A DNA stretch of 64,000 nt, from contig NZ_JAGMUJ010000130.1 in the NCBI RefSeq assembly GCF_019049255.1, positions 186,001 to 250,000 of the forward strand, given 5' to 3'. A model generated the notes under the pieces. It searched no databases and had not been told where the DNA came from. It saw only the letters and a list, made by a program, of their open reading frames with translations. The translations under genes were made by a program, and so were the position numbers. The stretch comes from Streptomyces sp. AC558_RSS880 (GTDB taxonomy: Bacteria > Actinomycetota > Actinomycetes > Streptomycetales > Streptomycetaceae). Shown in pieces: positions 1 through 8,785 of this stretch (its first letter is position 1; the number at the start of each line of letters is the position of its first letter).

Positions 1-237
1 GCCACGGTCTTCACCGAGGCGGAGCGCGCCGCCCTGGAGCTGACGGAGCAGGGCACCCGGATCGCCGACGCGGCCGGCGGCGTCGACGACGACGCCTGGG
101 CGAACGCCGCCAAGCACTACGACGAGGACCAGCTCGTGGCCCTGGTCTCGCTGATCGCCGTCATCAACGCCTACAACCGCGTCAACGTCATCAGCCGGCA
201 GCCCGCCGGCGACTACCGGCCCGGCCAGTTCGGCTGA
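1..237 (+). CDS. Carboxymuconolactone decarboxylase (AhpD-like) protein, 3' part
   Basis: The first 78 codons visible are the C-terminal end of a protein whose start lies before the window. The text FTEAERAALELTEQGTRIAD followed by EDQLVALVSLIAVINAYNRVNV matches the helical end of the carboxymuconolactone decarboxylase / AhpD-like superfamily, whose members are small all-helical proteins with a CxxC redox pair upstream. That pair is off the window, so whether this is an alkylhydroperoxidase-type reductase or a decarboxylase cannot be decided. The frame closes with TGA at 235-237 and a strong hairpin follows at once. Family assignment is fairly sure; activity is not. Confidence 0.75.
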   Translation, partial: ATVFTEAERAALELTEQGTRIADAAGGVDDDAWANAAKHYDEDQLVALVSLIAVINAYNRVNVISRQPAGDYRPGQFG

Positions 238-243
238 CCGACC

Positions 244-280
244 ACGCCCGCCCCGGCCCGCGACGGGCCGGGGCGGGCGT
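244..280. terminator. Bidirectional hairpin terminator
   Basis: A perfect 16-bp inverted repeat, ACGCCCGCCCCGGCCC with a 5-nt GCGAC loop, sits between two convergent genes. It has no T-run, as is normal for Streptomyces terminators, and would serve both strands. Confidence 0.75.
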
Positions 281-284
281 CCGG

Positions 285-797
285 TCAGGCTTCCGCGCGC
301 TTCGGCAGACGCCAGCCGGGCCGCGGGAAGTGGCAGGTGTAGCCGTCCGGGTAGCGCTGGAGGTAGTCCTGGTGCTCCGGCTCGGCCTCCCAGAACGGGC
401 CGGCCGGCACGACCTCGGTCACCACGGCGCCCGGCCACAGCCCCGAGGCGTTCACATCGGCGATCGTCTCCTCGGCGACGCGCTTCTGCTCGTCGTCGAG
501 GTAGAAGATGGCGGAGCGGTAGCTCGTCCCGATGTCGTTGCCCTGCCGGTTCTTCGTGCTCGGGTCGTGGATCTGGAAGAAGTACTCCAGGATCGTGCGG
601 TAGTCGGTGACGGCGGGGTCGTAGGTGATCTCGATCGACTCGGCGTGGGTACCGTGGTTGCGGTACGTCGCGTTCGGCACGTCACCGCCGCTGTAGCCCA
701 CCCGAGTGGTCAGCACACCCGGGAACGTGCGGATCAGCTCCTGCATGCCCCAGAAGCAGCCGCCCGCGAGCAGCGCCCTCTCCTCGTGCGTCGTCAT
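285..797 (-). CDS. msrA: Peptide-methionine (S)-S-oxide reductase MsrA
   Basis: 170 aa, a normal MsrA length. It reduces methionine-S-sulfoxide in proteins and free form, repairing oxidative damage in the cytoplasm. The catalytic motif GCFWGMQE is at residues 13-20 with the nucleophile Cys14, followed by the family blocks TRVGYSGG, THAESIEITYDP and FFQIHDPSTKNRQGNDIGTSYRSAIF. The only other cysteine visible is near residue 154 (YTCHFP), a candidate resolving residue. No msrB is adjacent. The ATG is preceded by a weak purine-rich stretch. The gene is convergent with the AhpD-like gene; both fit oxidative-stress defence, though nothing shows co-regulation. Confidence 0.95.
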   Translation of the reverse strand: MTTHEERALLAGGCFWGMQELIRTFPGVLTTRVGYSGGDVPNATYRNHGTHAESIEITYDPAVTDYRTILEYFFQIHDPSTKNRQGNDIGTSYRSAIFYLDDEQKRVAEETIADVNASGLWPGAVVTEVVPAGPFWEAEPEHQDYLQRYPDGYTCHFPRPGWRLPKRAEA

Positions 798-1014
798 CTT
801 CGTCTCGCCCTTCTCCCACGTGTCCTGCGGCGTTCATCAGTGAGAACCGCACCGGCGACCCCATTGTTCCGGCCGTGCCGACACCGCCGGACAGCGGGCC
901 GGGCAGCGGCGCACCGACGCGCCCGCGCCCGCCCGCGCGGCGGTGCCGGAAAAGGGACACGGCCGGTTTCCCGGGCCGCCTCCGCCCGGGGGTGACCGCG
1001 CGTCCCGTCACCCA

Positions 1015-1226
1015 CCAGGTGTCCGCCCTGCGCGTGGTGCTCGTCCTCACCGCGGCCCTGGTGCTCCGGGCGCGCGCCGGCACCGAGCGGGAGGCCCCGG
1101 CCGACGACGAGGCGCGCAGGCTGCTCGGTCTCCCCCGACCTGGCCCGGCTGCTCACCGAGGGCCGCAGGGCCACCGACGAGGTGCGTGTCGCGCGGGGCC
1201 GGCTGCCGGCCGTGGACGGCGGGTGA
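1015..1226 (+). pseudogene. Relic of a PAS-domain sensor/phosphatase gene
   Basis: Between msrA and the next gene lies a stretch that reads like part of a CitA/DcuS-type sensor. A hydrophobic stretch (LRVVLVLTAALVL) is followed in frame by DDEARRLLGL. After a frame change near 1130 the text DLARLLTEGRRATDEVRVARGRLPAVDGG continues to TGA at 1224. The same blocks occur intact in the 912-aa sensor-phosphatase at 39525-42263 (NDEARRLLGLP and ELLSSGRTATDEVHLVADRLLAV). No start, kinase or phosphatase domain remains. I read it as a decayed paralogue, and the boundaries are approximate. Confidence 0.45.
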
Positions 1227-1245
1227 GCCGCGGGGCCCGGCGGGC

Positions 1246-1689
1246 TCAGGCGAGGAGCGAGATGCGGGCCGTGATGCTCTTGCCGGCCGGCTCCTGCCGT
1301 ACGTGCAGGGCCTGGGCGACGGCCATCACGATCTCCAGTCCGTGCTGGCCCACCCGGCCGGGGTCCGCGTCCCGGGCCACCGGCGGCGCGGGGTTGCCGT
1401 CCCGGACGATCACCTCGACGGTGTCGTCGGCGACCCGCAGGTCGAGGCCGACGGGGCCCGGAGCGTACTTGCGGGCGTTGGTGACCAGTTCGCTGACCAC
1501 GAGCTGGGTGATCTCCACCGCGCGGGTCGACACCGGCAGACCGCCCTCGGCCCGCGCCCGGGTCAGGAACGCGGCGGCGAGATGACGCGCCTGGGCTATC
1601 CAGGTACCGTCCTCGTCCAGGGCGTACGAAGCCCGCAGCCGCGGTGCCCCCGGCACCATGTCCCCCTCGTCGACTGGAACTGGTTCCAT
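1246..1689 (-). CDS. RsbW-like ATP-binding regulatory protein (HATPase_c_2)
   Basis: 147 aa from an ATG at 1689 with a GAAGGCGG ribosome site 5 nt ahead; a GTG 15 nt upstream is possible. The single domain is a GHKL/HATPase_c_2 ATPase of the anti-sigma-factor kinase type: N-box ELVTNARKYAPG, D-box region VIVRDGNPAPP, and G-box GQHGLEIVMAVA. Such proteins bind sigma factors or STAS antagonists and phosphorylate the latter. Streptomyces genomes hold dozens of copies, mostly orphans, and no sigma factor or STAS gene is adjacent here. The partner is therefore unknown. Confidence 0.85.
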   Translation of the reverse strand: MEPVPVDEGDMVPGAPRLRASYALDEDGTWIAQARHLAAAFLTRARAEGGLPVSTRAVEITQLVVSELVTNARKYAPGPVGLDLRVADDTVEVIVRDGNPAPPVARDADPGRVGQHGLEIVMAVAQALHVRQEPAGKSITARISLLA

Positions 1690-1779
1690 CCGGTCCGCCT
1701 TCACTCACCGATCACACCGCGCGACTACCCGCATCGCTCCCCCGCACGCCACTGAAGTGTGACAGGTGCCTCAGACATC

Positions 1780-3918
1780 TCAGTCCGCCAGGTGCCGTTC
1801 CAGCCAGTCGGCGGCGGTCCGGCGGAACAGGCGGCGGTTGTCGGAGCGGCGGAAGTCGTGGCCCTCGTGGCGCAGCAGGAGGCATTCCGCTTCCAGCCCG
1901 CGCTCCCTGGCGGCCCGGACGAACTGCTCGGACTCCCCCGGAGGCACGTTGGTGTCGTGCTCGCCGTGCACGGCGAGGAGCGGGACCCGCAGGGCGTCGA
2001 TCCGGCTCATCGGCGACAGCGCGCGCAGCAGTTCCCGGTCGTGCTCCGGGTGTCCGTACTTGTGGGCGGCGGACTGCGCGATCCAGGGTTCGGTCCCGGC
2101 GAAGAAGGTGGTGAGGTCCGACATGCCGCAGACCGCCACGCCGGTGCGGAACAGGTTCGGGTGCCACACCAGGGACGCCATCACCAGGTAGCCGCCGTAC
2201 GACCGGCCCATCACGGCCATCCGCCGGGGGTCCGCCAGGCCCCGCACCATCACGTGCGCCGCGCAGTCCGCGACGTCGTTGATCGCGTCGAAGCGCCCGG
2301 CGCCCAGGTCCGCGTCGACGAAGGAGCGGCCGTGGCCGGAGGAGCCGCGGACGTCGGGCGCGAACACGTCCAGTCCCCTGCCGAGCAGTTCGAGGTAGAG
2401 CGGTTCGAGCACCGGGCGTTCCTGTTCCTCCGGCCCGCCGTGCAGGTGCAGGACGCACGGTGCCGGTTCGCCGGGCGAGCGGCCCGGGGCACGGTAGTAC
2501 CAGCCGCCCAGGACGAGGCCGTCGCGGGCCACGGGGCTCATGGGCATCGGCCGCACCGGCGTGCGGCCTTCGGGGAACGCGTCCTCGTCGCGCGAGGACC
2601 ACGGGGTGCGCAGGGGCAGTCCGTGCGGCAGCCACCACACTCCGGGGTGGCGCCGGGATCCGGACAGCGCGACGACGGGGGCGTCGGGGTCGGCGGTGGG
2701 CGCGATGCGCGTGACCACCTCGTGGGGCAGACCGACGGTCCGTGCGGCACCGGCGGAGGCGGACCGGGACGACGGGACGCCGGCCGGGAAGTCGGGCGAC
2801 CGGGCGGCGGTCAGCTCGGTCACCTCCAGTTCGCTGACTCCGCGCACGTTCCACGCCAGCACCGCGCTCCGCCCGTCGCGGCTCAGGGCGAGCAGCTCCA
2901 GGCCGCAGTCGGGGCGCCGGGCGGCCACCGCGGTGCCGAGCAGGTGTCCCCGCGGATCGAGGTGCGCGGCGACGAGGGCGGCGTGTTCGCGGTCGCCGTC
3001 GCTGCGCAGCCACACGGTGCCGGCGTCCGGTGAGAAGCCTCCGATCCACGGGTCGCCGTCGGCGACCGGCAGCGCGCAGGTCACCATCCGGTCGCCGGTG
3101 CGGACCACGAGGGCCTCGCGGCGTCCGCGGGGGCCCCGGTACACCAGGGCGAGCCTGCCGTCCCGGCTGAGGTCGCACACCCGCTGGTTGGCCGCCCCGC
3201 GTTCGCTCGCCAGCAGCACGGGTGCGGCCATGCCCTCGGGGTCGACGAGGTAGGCGGAGAGGGCCCTCGGTTCGGGCTCCTCGGCGGACGTCGTCCGGTC
3301 ACCGTCGACGGCCCCCGTGGCGGGTCCGGGCCGTGGTGCGCCGGGTTCCAGCAGCACGGCACGGCCGTCGCGGCCCGCCCGGGCGGGGCGGGAGACGCCG
3401 TCCGCCCCGGGGTGCGCGGCGAAGGGCCGCCCGGGCGGGGCGGAATCGGTGACGGTCACCGCGACCGCCGAGCCGTCGTGCTGCCAGCAGCCCAGGCGTG
3501 CGGAGGTGCCCGGTTCGCCGCCGGCCAGCAGGCGCCGCCCGGTGCCGTCGGGGCGTACGCACAGGACGCTGGTGAGCTCGCCGCCGTCCGGCGCCACGGT
3601 GTAGGCGATCCAGCGCCCGTCCGGGGACCAGGACACCTCCGTGACCGGATTCGGGTCGGCGTCGAGCCGGCGCACCTCCTCGCCTGCCACGGGGGCGGTC
3701 CACAGCTGCGGCACCCCGGCCCGGTCGCAGATGAAGGCGACGTACCGGCCGCCGGGGTCGACCGAGGGGTACCAGCAGCCGTGGACGGCCGGGGGTGGTA
3801 CGTCGTACGGCGTCGCGGCGTCGGCGAGCGGGGCGGGCTCGGGTGCGGGAAGCGCCCGCGTGGTGGCGTCGGTGCGCGTCTCCACGGGCGTCAGCGGATC
3901 CCGTGCGTCTGCAGCCAT
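1780..3918 (-). CDS. S9-family prolyl oligopeptidase-type serine peptidase
   Basis: About 712 aa from ATG 3918, which has GGAG close upstream; a GTG at 3942 would add 8 residues. The N-terminal two thirds is a WD/beta-propeller-like region with repeated ...SPDGRW.. motifs. The C-terminal third is the alpha/beta-hydrolase domain with nucleophile Ser in GRSYGG (about residue 573), Asp in HGEHDTNVPP (about 655) and His in HEGHDF (about 687). These enzymes cleave short peptides or release N-terminal dipeptides. No signal peptide is visible, so it is cytoplasmic. The start overlaps the end of the amidotransferase gene upstream by 28 nt, so the two are co-transcribed. In N-acetylglutaminylglutamine amide clusters a peptidase accompanies the amidotransferase, which suggests turnover of the same dipeptide. 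Confidence 0.9.
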   Translation of the reverse strand: MAADARDPLTPVETRTDATTRALPAPEPAPLADAATPYDVPPPAVHGCWYPSVDPGGRYVAFICDRAGVPQLWTAPVAGEEVRRLDADPNPVTEVSWSPDGRWIAYTVAPDGGELTSVLCVRPDGTGRRLLAGGEPGTSARLGCWQHDGSAVAVTVTDSAPPGRPFAAHPGADGVSRPARAGRDGRAVLLEPGAPRPGPATGAVDGDRTTSAEEPEPRALSAYLVDPEGMAAPVLLASERGAANQRVCDLSRDGRLALVYRGPRGRREALVVRTGDRMVTCALPVADGDPWIGGFSPDAGTVWLRSDGDREHAALVAAHLDPRGHLLGTAVAARRPDCGLELLALSRDGRSAVLAWNVRGVSELEVTELTAARSPDFPAGVPSSRSASAGAARTVGLPHEVVTRIAPTADPDAPVVALSGSRRHPGVWWLPHGLPLRTPWSSRDEDAFPEGRTPVRPMPMSPVARDGLVLGGWYYRAPGRSPGEPAPCVLHLHGGPEEQERPVLEPLYLELLGRGLDVFAPDVRGSSGHGRSFVDADLGAGRFDAINDVADCAAHVMVRGLADPRRMAVMGRSYGGYLVMASLVWHPNLFRTGVAVCGMSDLTTFFAGTEPWIAQSAAHKYGHPEHDRELLRALSPMSRIDALRVPLLAVHGEHDTNVPPGESEQFVRAARERGLEAECLLLRHEGHDFRRSDNRRLFRRTAADWLERHLAD

Positions 3919-5675
3919 GTCTCCAGCAGCGCGATCTGCCACAGTGTGTTCGCTCCTCGCCTGGTGCGGTGCGCGTCGGGTGCGGCGAGCAGTTCGGCGA
4001 CGTACTCCTCGCGGAAGACGCCGCGGGCCCTGGCCTCGGGGGCGGTGAGGGTCTCGCGGACCCGCTGGAGGACGGGCCCGGCCATGTGCTTGATCGCCGG
4101 GACGGGGAAGTAGCCCTTGGGCCGGTCGACGACCCGGCGCGGCAGGACCCTGCGGCCGGCGGCCTTCAGGACGCCCTTGCCGCCGTCCGCGAGCTTCAGC
4201 TCGGGCGGGCAGGCGGCGGCCAGTTCGACCAGTTCGTGGTCGAGGAACGGCACCCTGGCCTCCAGGCCCCAGTCCATCGTCATGTTGTCGACCCGCTTGA
4301 CCGGGTCGTCGGCCATCATCACGAGCGTGTCGAGGCGGAGATCGGCGTCGAGCGCCGTCTCGGCGCCCTCGGTCGCCATGTGCGCGCGGACGAACTCGGC
4401 GGAGACGTCGTGGCCGGGCAGCAGGTCGGGGTGGACCATGGCCGCGAGATCGGCGTGCGAACGGTCGGAGTAGGTGTCGATGTACGCCTCGGCGGCACGC
4501 GGGCGCGGCACGTCCGCCATCCGCGCGTACCAGTCGTAACCGGCGAACACCTCGTCGGCGCCCTGGCCGCTCTGCACGACCTTGACCTCCTTGGCCACCT
4601 GCTCGGACAGCAGGTGGAAGGCCACCACGTCATGGCTCATCATGGGCTCGCTCATGGCGCGGACCGCCCCGTCGAGGGCGCCGGCGACCCGGTCGGAGGG
4701 AACCATCAGCTGGTGGTGGCGGGTGTCGAAGTGCCGGGCCACGAGGTCGGAGTAGGAGAACTCGTCGCCCTCCTCGTCGCCCTCGGACTCGAAGCCGACG
4801 CTGAAGGTCGCGAGGTCCTCCTGGCCCTCGCCGGCCAGCAGGGCCACGATCAGGCTGGAGTCCAGGCCGCCCGAGAGCAGCACGCCGACCGGCACGTCGG
4901 CGACCATGCGGCGGCGCACGGCGGTGCGCAGGGCGTCGAGCACGGCGTCGGTCCAGTCGTCGGCGCCGAGGCCGGCGTACTCGGGACGGCGGGTGTGGAC
5001 GGGCTGCCAGTAGCGGTGATCACGGTGGCTTCCGTCGGGCTCGACGACCCGCACCGTGGCCGGGGGCAGCTTGCGTACGCCCTTGAGGACGGTGCGGGGC
5101 GCGGGGACGGTGGCGTGCCAGCTGAGGTACTGGTGCAGTGCGACGGGATCCAGCGAGGTGTCGACGCCGCCGGCCGCGAGCAGTGCGGGCAGGGAGGAGG
5201 CGAACCTCAGGCGTTCGGTCGTGCCGGACAGATAGAGCGGCTTGACGCCCAGCCGGTCGCGGGCCAGGACGACGCGCCCGGTGTCCTGTTCGACGATCAC
5301 GAAGGCGAACATGCCGTGGAAGTGCTCGACGCAGCCGGTGCCCCACTGCTGGTAGGCCTTGAGCACCACCTCGGTGTCGGACTGCGAGAAGAAGCGGTGG
5401 CCGAGCGCGCGCAGTTCGTCCCGCAGCTCGCGGTAGTTGTACACGCAGCCGTTGAAGACGCCGGCGAGACGGGCACGCGGGTCGGCCATGGGCTGGGCGC
5501 CGCTGTCCGACAGGTCGATGATCTTCAGTCGGCGGTGTCCGAGGGCCACGGGTCCCTGGGACCACAGGCCGCGTCCGTCGGGGCCGCGCGGTGCCAGCCG
5601 GTCGGTCGTGCGTTCCAGCGCCGCGATGTCCGGCTGCCCGCCGTCGAACCGGATCTCCCCGCAGAGGCCGCACAT
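3891..5675 (-). CDS. N-acetylglutaminylglutamine-type amidotransferase (asparagine synthetase-like)
   Basis: 594 aa starting MCGLCGEIRF, so the class-II glutaminase Cys2 is exposed after Met removal. The start at 5675 is set by an AAAGGAGGG ribosome site; longer in-frame starts would bury that cysteine. The N-terminal Ntn glutaminase domain (residues 2 to about 210) has RGPDG, FNGCVYN and SDTEVVLKAY. The synthetase domain has the ATP PP-loop SGGLDSS and the motif VKVVQSGQGADEVFAGYDWY. The blocks SEPMMSHDVVAFHLLSEQVAKEVKVVQSGQGADEVF and the length match the subgroup that amidates N-acetylglutaminylglutamine, an osmoprotectant dipeptide, better than AsnB. The dedicated acetyltransferase/synthetase Ngg is not in the window; the upstream gene is a GCS2 ligase. 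Confidence 0.85.
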   Translation of the reverse strand: MCGLCGEIRFDGGQPDIAALERTTDRLAPRGPDGRGLWSQGPVALGHRRLKIIDLSDSGAQPMADPRARLAGVFNGCVYNYRELRDELRALGHRFFSQSDTEVVLKAYQQWGTGCVEHFHGMFAFVIVEQDTGRVVLARDRLGVKPLYLSGTTERLRFASSLPALLAAGGVDTSLDPVALHQYLSWHATVPAPRTVLKGVRKLPPATVRVVEPDGSHRDHRYWQPVHTRRPEYAGLGADDWTDAVLDALRTAVRRRMVADVPVGVLLSGGLDSSLIVALLAGEGQEDLATFSVGFESEGDEEGDEFSYSDLVARHFDTRHHQLMVPSDRVAGALDGAVRAMSEPMMSHDVVAFHLLSEQVAKEVKVVQSGQGADEVFAGYDWYARMADVPRPRAAEAYIDTYSDRSHADLAAMVHPDLLPGHDVSAEFVRAHMATEGAETALDADLRLDTLVMMADDPVKRVDNMTMDWGLEARVPFLDHELVELAAACPPELKLADGGKGVLKAAGRRVLPRRVVDRPKGYFPVPAIKHMAGPVLQRVRETLTAPEARARGVFREEYVAELLAAPDAHRTRRGANTLWQIALLETWLQTHGIR

Positions 5676-5823
5676 CAGTGGGCCCTCCTTTCCCTCGGGT
5701 ACCGGTCCTGGGGCAGGGGCGAAGAGACGTGCGTGCTGCTGGACATGACGGTGTGACACTCTCCTTGGTCAGGGGGTTGTGGACGCGCGTGAGGGTGGCC
5801 GGAGGGCCCGCGGTCCGTCCGGA

Positions 5824-7020
5824 TCAGCCGGGTGTGCCCGGTGTCGTCGCCGAGTGGACGCGGGCCGGGGTCCGGCCGGCGCCGCGCGGGGTGTCCGAAC
5901 GCCGGTGACGGCGGCCGGAGGCGCCGGCCGCGAGGCGGTCGCCGCGGGTCTCGGCGACCAGCGTGTCGATGCCGGCGAGCAGGTCCTCGTCCTGGGCCGC
6001 CCGCCGCAGCCGGTGCGCCGCGCTGCCCGTCGCGAGGGCCTCTTCGAGCAGCGTGCGCACGGTGGCGAAGTCACCGGAGGCCTCCAGTGCCGGGCGCAGC
6101 CGGTGGAGCATCCCGCGCAGCACCATGGGGGCCGGAGTCGCGCGGCGGGTCCCCGGATCGACGAGCCGGTCCTCCAGGCCCGAGCGCGCGGCACGCCAGG
6201 TGGCGGCGCGCAGCCACTCGTGGTGTCCGTCGCACCCGCGGTCCGCCCCGCGCTCCAGGCGGTCGCAGGCGTCGCGCACCAGCGCACGGAACAGTCCGGC
6301 GACCAGCACCACGGTCTCGGCGCGCGGGCAGGCGTCGCAGACGCGCAGCTCCAGCGTGCGCTGGTGCGCCGACGGCCGTACGTCGTGGTAGAGCATCCCG
6401 GTGTCGCTGATGACGCCCGAACCGATCAGCTCGGTCACGGCGGCGTCGTAGTCGGCGGCGTTCTCGTAGCATCCCGCGGGGCCCGCGGTCGGCCACCGCT
6501 GCCACACCATAGTGCGCCAGCTGGCGTATCCGGTGTCGGAGCCGAGCCAGAACGGTGAGCTGGCCGACAGGGCCAGCAGCGGCGGCAGCCAGGGCGACAC
6601 CAGGCACATGGCGCGTACCGCGGTGTCCCGGTCCGGTACGTCGACGTGCACCTGGGCGCTGCAGATGAGCTGTTCGTCGGCGACCCGGCGGTAGTCGTCG
6701 GCCATGCGCCGGTAGCGGGGATCCGCGGTGACGTCGCGGGAGGTGACGCGGGCCAGCGGAACGGTGCCCGCGGCCACGACGGCCAGGCCGCAGGAGGACG
6801 CGGCGGCGTCCAGTCGGCGCCGGGCGCCGGACAGGTCCGCGTGAAGACCGTCGAGGGTGTCATGCACCTGGCTGTTACGCTCCACGGCCGACTGCTGCAG
6901 TTCACGGCTGAACCCGGATCCGCCGAGCCTGCCGAGCAGCGTGTCGGCCCGTGGTGCGAGCCGGCCGCTCTCCACGTCCAGGACATGGAACTCTTCCTCT
7001 GCTCCGATACGCACCGTCAC
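5824..7020 (-). CDS. Carboxylate-amine ligase, YbdK/GCS2 family
   Basis: 398 aa from GTG 7020, chosen because AAGGGGAC lies 6 nt upstream and the protein then begins TVRIGAEEEFHVLD, the usual N-terminal GxEEEF motif of glutamate-cysteine ligase type 2. Further family blocks are SQVHDTL, CSAQVHVDVPD, SASSPFWLGSDTGYASWRTMVWQRWPTAGP and the ELRVCDACP region. The family joins a glutamate-like carboxylate to an amine using ATP; many members have weak Glu-Cys ligase activity and the true substrate is unknown. It precedes the amidotransferase and S9 peptidase on the same strand with a 148-bp gap, so a role in making the dipeptide that is then amidated is plausible but inferred. Confidence 0.85.
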   Translation of the reverse strand: MTVRIGAEEEFHVLDVESGRLAPRADTLLGRLGGSGFSRELQQSAVERNSQVHDTLDGLHADLSGARRRLDAAASSCGLAVVAAGTVPLARVTSRDVTADPRYRRMADDYRRVADEQLICSAQVHVDVPDRDTAVRAMCLVSPWLPPLLALSASSPFWLGSDTGYASWRTMVWQRWPTAGPAGCYENAADYDAAVTELIGSGVISDTGMLYHDVRPSAHQRTLELRVCDACPRAETVVLVAGLFRALVRDACDRLERGADRGCDGHHEWLRAATWRAARSGLEDRLVDPGTRRATPAPMVLRGMLHRLRPALEASGDFATVRTLLEEALATGSAAHRLRRAAQDEDLLAGIDTLVAETRGDRLAAGASGRRHRRSDTPRGAGRTPARVHSATTPGTPG

Positions 7021-7190
7021 CGCTGTCCCCTTGCCGGTAGTCCTGAGCCGCCCCGCGCGGTCCCCGAGGTCACCGGCGGCGGATGCGGCCCGGTCCGGGT
7101 GCCCCGGATGCGGTGACCGCAATCGGGACTCGGCGCTCGGATGAGCGGCCGGGTCCTCCGCGGGCGCGCGGGAGGGCGTTCCCCGCCGGG

Positions 7191-7511
7191 CTACACGCTG
7201 TCGCGGATGTCGAACCACTCGTCGAGGCCGGTCAGGCGCAGCAGGCGCCGCAGGTTGGCCGGCACGGCCACGAGAACGACCTCGGCGCCGGCCGAGAGGA
7301 CGTGGTTGTGGACGGCGATCAACGCGGTGATGCCGCTCGAGTCGCAGAACTCCAGCTTGCCCAGGTCCACCACCAGGAGCCGCCCGGCCGGCAGGGTCGC
7401 TCCGTGCGCGGCCTCGCGCAGCTGCCGCGCGTTGGTGTGGTCGAGGTCACCGGCCACCTCGAGGGCGAGACCGGCGGGCGTGGGTGACTCGGTGATCGTC
7501 AAAGGTGTCAT
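7191..7511 (-). CDS. STAS-domain anti-sigma-factor antagonist (RsbV-like)
   Basis: 106 aa, one STAS domain. The phosphorylatable serine lies in LEFCDSSGITALIAV (about residues 51-65), matching the DSSG motif of RsbV/SpoIIAA proteins that sequester RsbW-type kinases when unphosphorylated. The ATG at 7511 overlaps the stop of the upstream PP2C phosphatase gene by 4 nt (ATGA), so translation is coupled, and that phosphatase is the obvious enzyme to dephosphorylate it. No kinase is in the operon; candidates in the window are the RsbW-like proteins at 1246 and 38223. Confidence 0.9.
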   Translation of the reverse strand: MTPLTITESPTPAGLALEVAGDLDHTNARQLREAAHGATLPAGRLLVVDLGKLEFCDSSGITALIAVHNHVLSAGAEVVLVAVPANLRRLLRLTGLDEWFDIRDSV

Positions 7512-8785
7512 CGCGAGGTTCCGCGTTCGGTGTCGGTGCGGGCGGGGAGGCCGATGGCGAGCAGGGCGGTGTCGTCGTCCAGCCCTTCGCCGAAGCCCTT
7601 CAGCAGGTCCGTCAGGGCGTCGACCACGCGGCGGGGGCCCGAGGGGGCGAGACCGGCGGCGAAGGACTCCAGGGCCTCGTCACCGTACAGCTCCCGGCCG
7701 GGGCCGATACGGGCCTCGGTGAGGCCGTCGGTGTACATCAGCAGGGTGTCGCCCGGGTGCAGGGTGGTGCGGACCTGGACGAACTGTGCCCCGGGCAGGG
7801 CTCCGACGAGCATGCCGCCCCGTGTCGGGAGGTACTCCACCCGGCCGTCCGCGCGCAGGACCAGCGCGGGAGGGTGGCCGCCGGAGGCCAGGCGGACCTC
7901 CACCGTGTCCCCCGCACGTTCCAGCACACCGGCCACGGCGGTGCAGTACCGCGGATCGTCGCCGGTGTACCGGTCCAGCAGGACCGTGTTGAGGACACGC
8001 AGGTTGGCGACGGGGTCGGCGTCGTGGAGCGCCGCGGCACGCAGGGTGTAGCGGGTCAGTGAGGTCAGCGCGGCGGCCTGCGGCCCCTTGCCGCACACAT
8101 CTCCGAGGAAGAAGGCGGAGCGGTCGTCGTCGAGCGCGAACAGATCGTAGAAGTCGCCGCCCAACTGGATCGGGGAGGCCGTGTGGTAGTGGCAGGCGGT
8201 CTCCACCCCGGGGAGGTCGGGCAGGGTCGCGGGCAGCAGGCTCTGCTGGAGCACGGTCAGCGCCTCACGCAGCGCCTCGCGGTCGGTCTCGGCCTGCCTG
8301 CGGGCCTCGTCGGCCGCGCGGCGGGCGCGCAGCAGCTCCTGCTCGTAGGCGCGCCGGTCCGTGGCGTCGAAGACGGTGGTCCGGATCAGCATCGGCTCGC
8401 CGCCGTCGCTGCTCCTGACCGTCGAGGTGACCAGCACCGGCAGCCGGGAACCGGACGCGGTCCTCATCTCCAGCGCGACACCGCCGAGGTGTCCCTGCAT
8501 GCGCAGCAGGGGGGCGAAATGCGTCTCGTGGTAGAGCTTGCCGCCGACGGTGAGCAGGTCGCTGAAGCGCATCCGGCCCACCACCTCGTCGCGGGACAGA
8601 CCGAGCCAGCCCAGCAGGGTCGCGTTGATCTTGGCGATGGTGCCGTCCATCAGGGTGGACAGGTAGCCGCACGGCGCCGACTCGTACAGGTCCTCCGCCG
8701 AGTCCTCCAGCAGCGCGCTGAACGCCGCGCGCGTGCCGGGCTCGTCCGTGTCCGGCTCCTCCGGCCCACCTGCCGCCCTGCTCAT
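7508..8785 (-). CDS. PAS-PP2C (SpoIIE-type) phosphatase, RsbP-like
   Basis: 425 aa. A PAS domain (about residues 30-150: LYESAPCGYLSTLMDGTIAKINATLLGWLGLSRDEVVG) is followed by a coiled linker rich in Arg/Glu (about 150-190) and a PPM phosphatase domain with metal-binding motifs GGDFYD, LGDVCGKGPQAA and the terminal DDDTALL. The order PAS, coiled coil, PP2C is that of Bacillus RsbP, which dephosphorylates RsbV. The ATG at 8785 overlaps the stop of the upstream RsbQ-like hydrolase by 4 nt and its own stop overlaps the STAS gene by 4 nt, so the three form one tightly coupled operon. The hydrolase partner probably supplies the signal sensed by the PAS domain. Confidence 0.92.
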   Translation of the reverse strand: MSRAAGGPEEPDTDEPGTRAAFSALLEDSAEDLYESAPCGYLSTLMDGTIAKINATLLGWLGLSRDEVVGRMRFSDLLTVGGKLYHETHFAPLLRMQGHLGGVALEMRTASGSRLPVLVTSTVRSSDGGEPMLIRTTVFDATDRRAYEQELLRARRAADEARRQAETDREALREALTVLQQSLLPATLPDLPGVETACHYHTASPIQLGGDFYDLFALDDDRSAFFLGDVCGKGPQAAALTSLTRYTLRAAALHDADPVANLRVLNTVLLDRYTGDDPRYCTAVAGVLERAGDTVEVRLASGGHPPALVLRADGRVEYLPTRGGMLVGALPGAQFVQVRTTLHPGDTLLMYTDGLTEARIGPGRELYGDEALESFAAGLAPSGPRRVVDALTDLLKGFGEGLDDDTALLAIGLPARTDTERGTSR

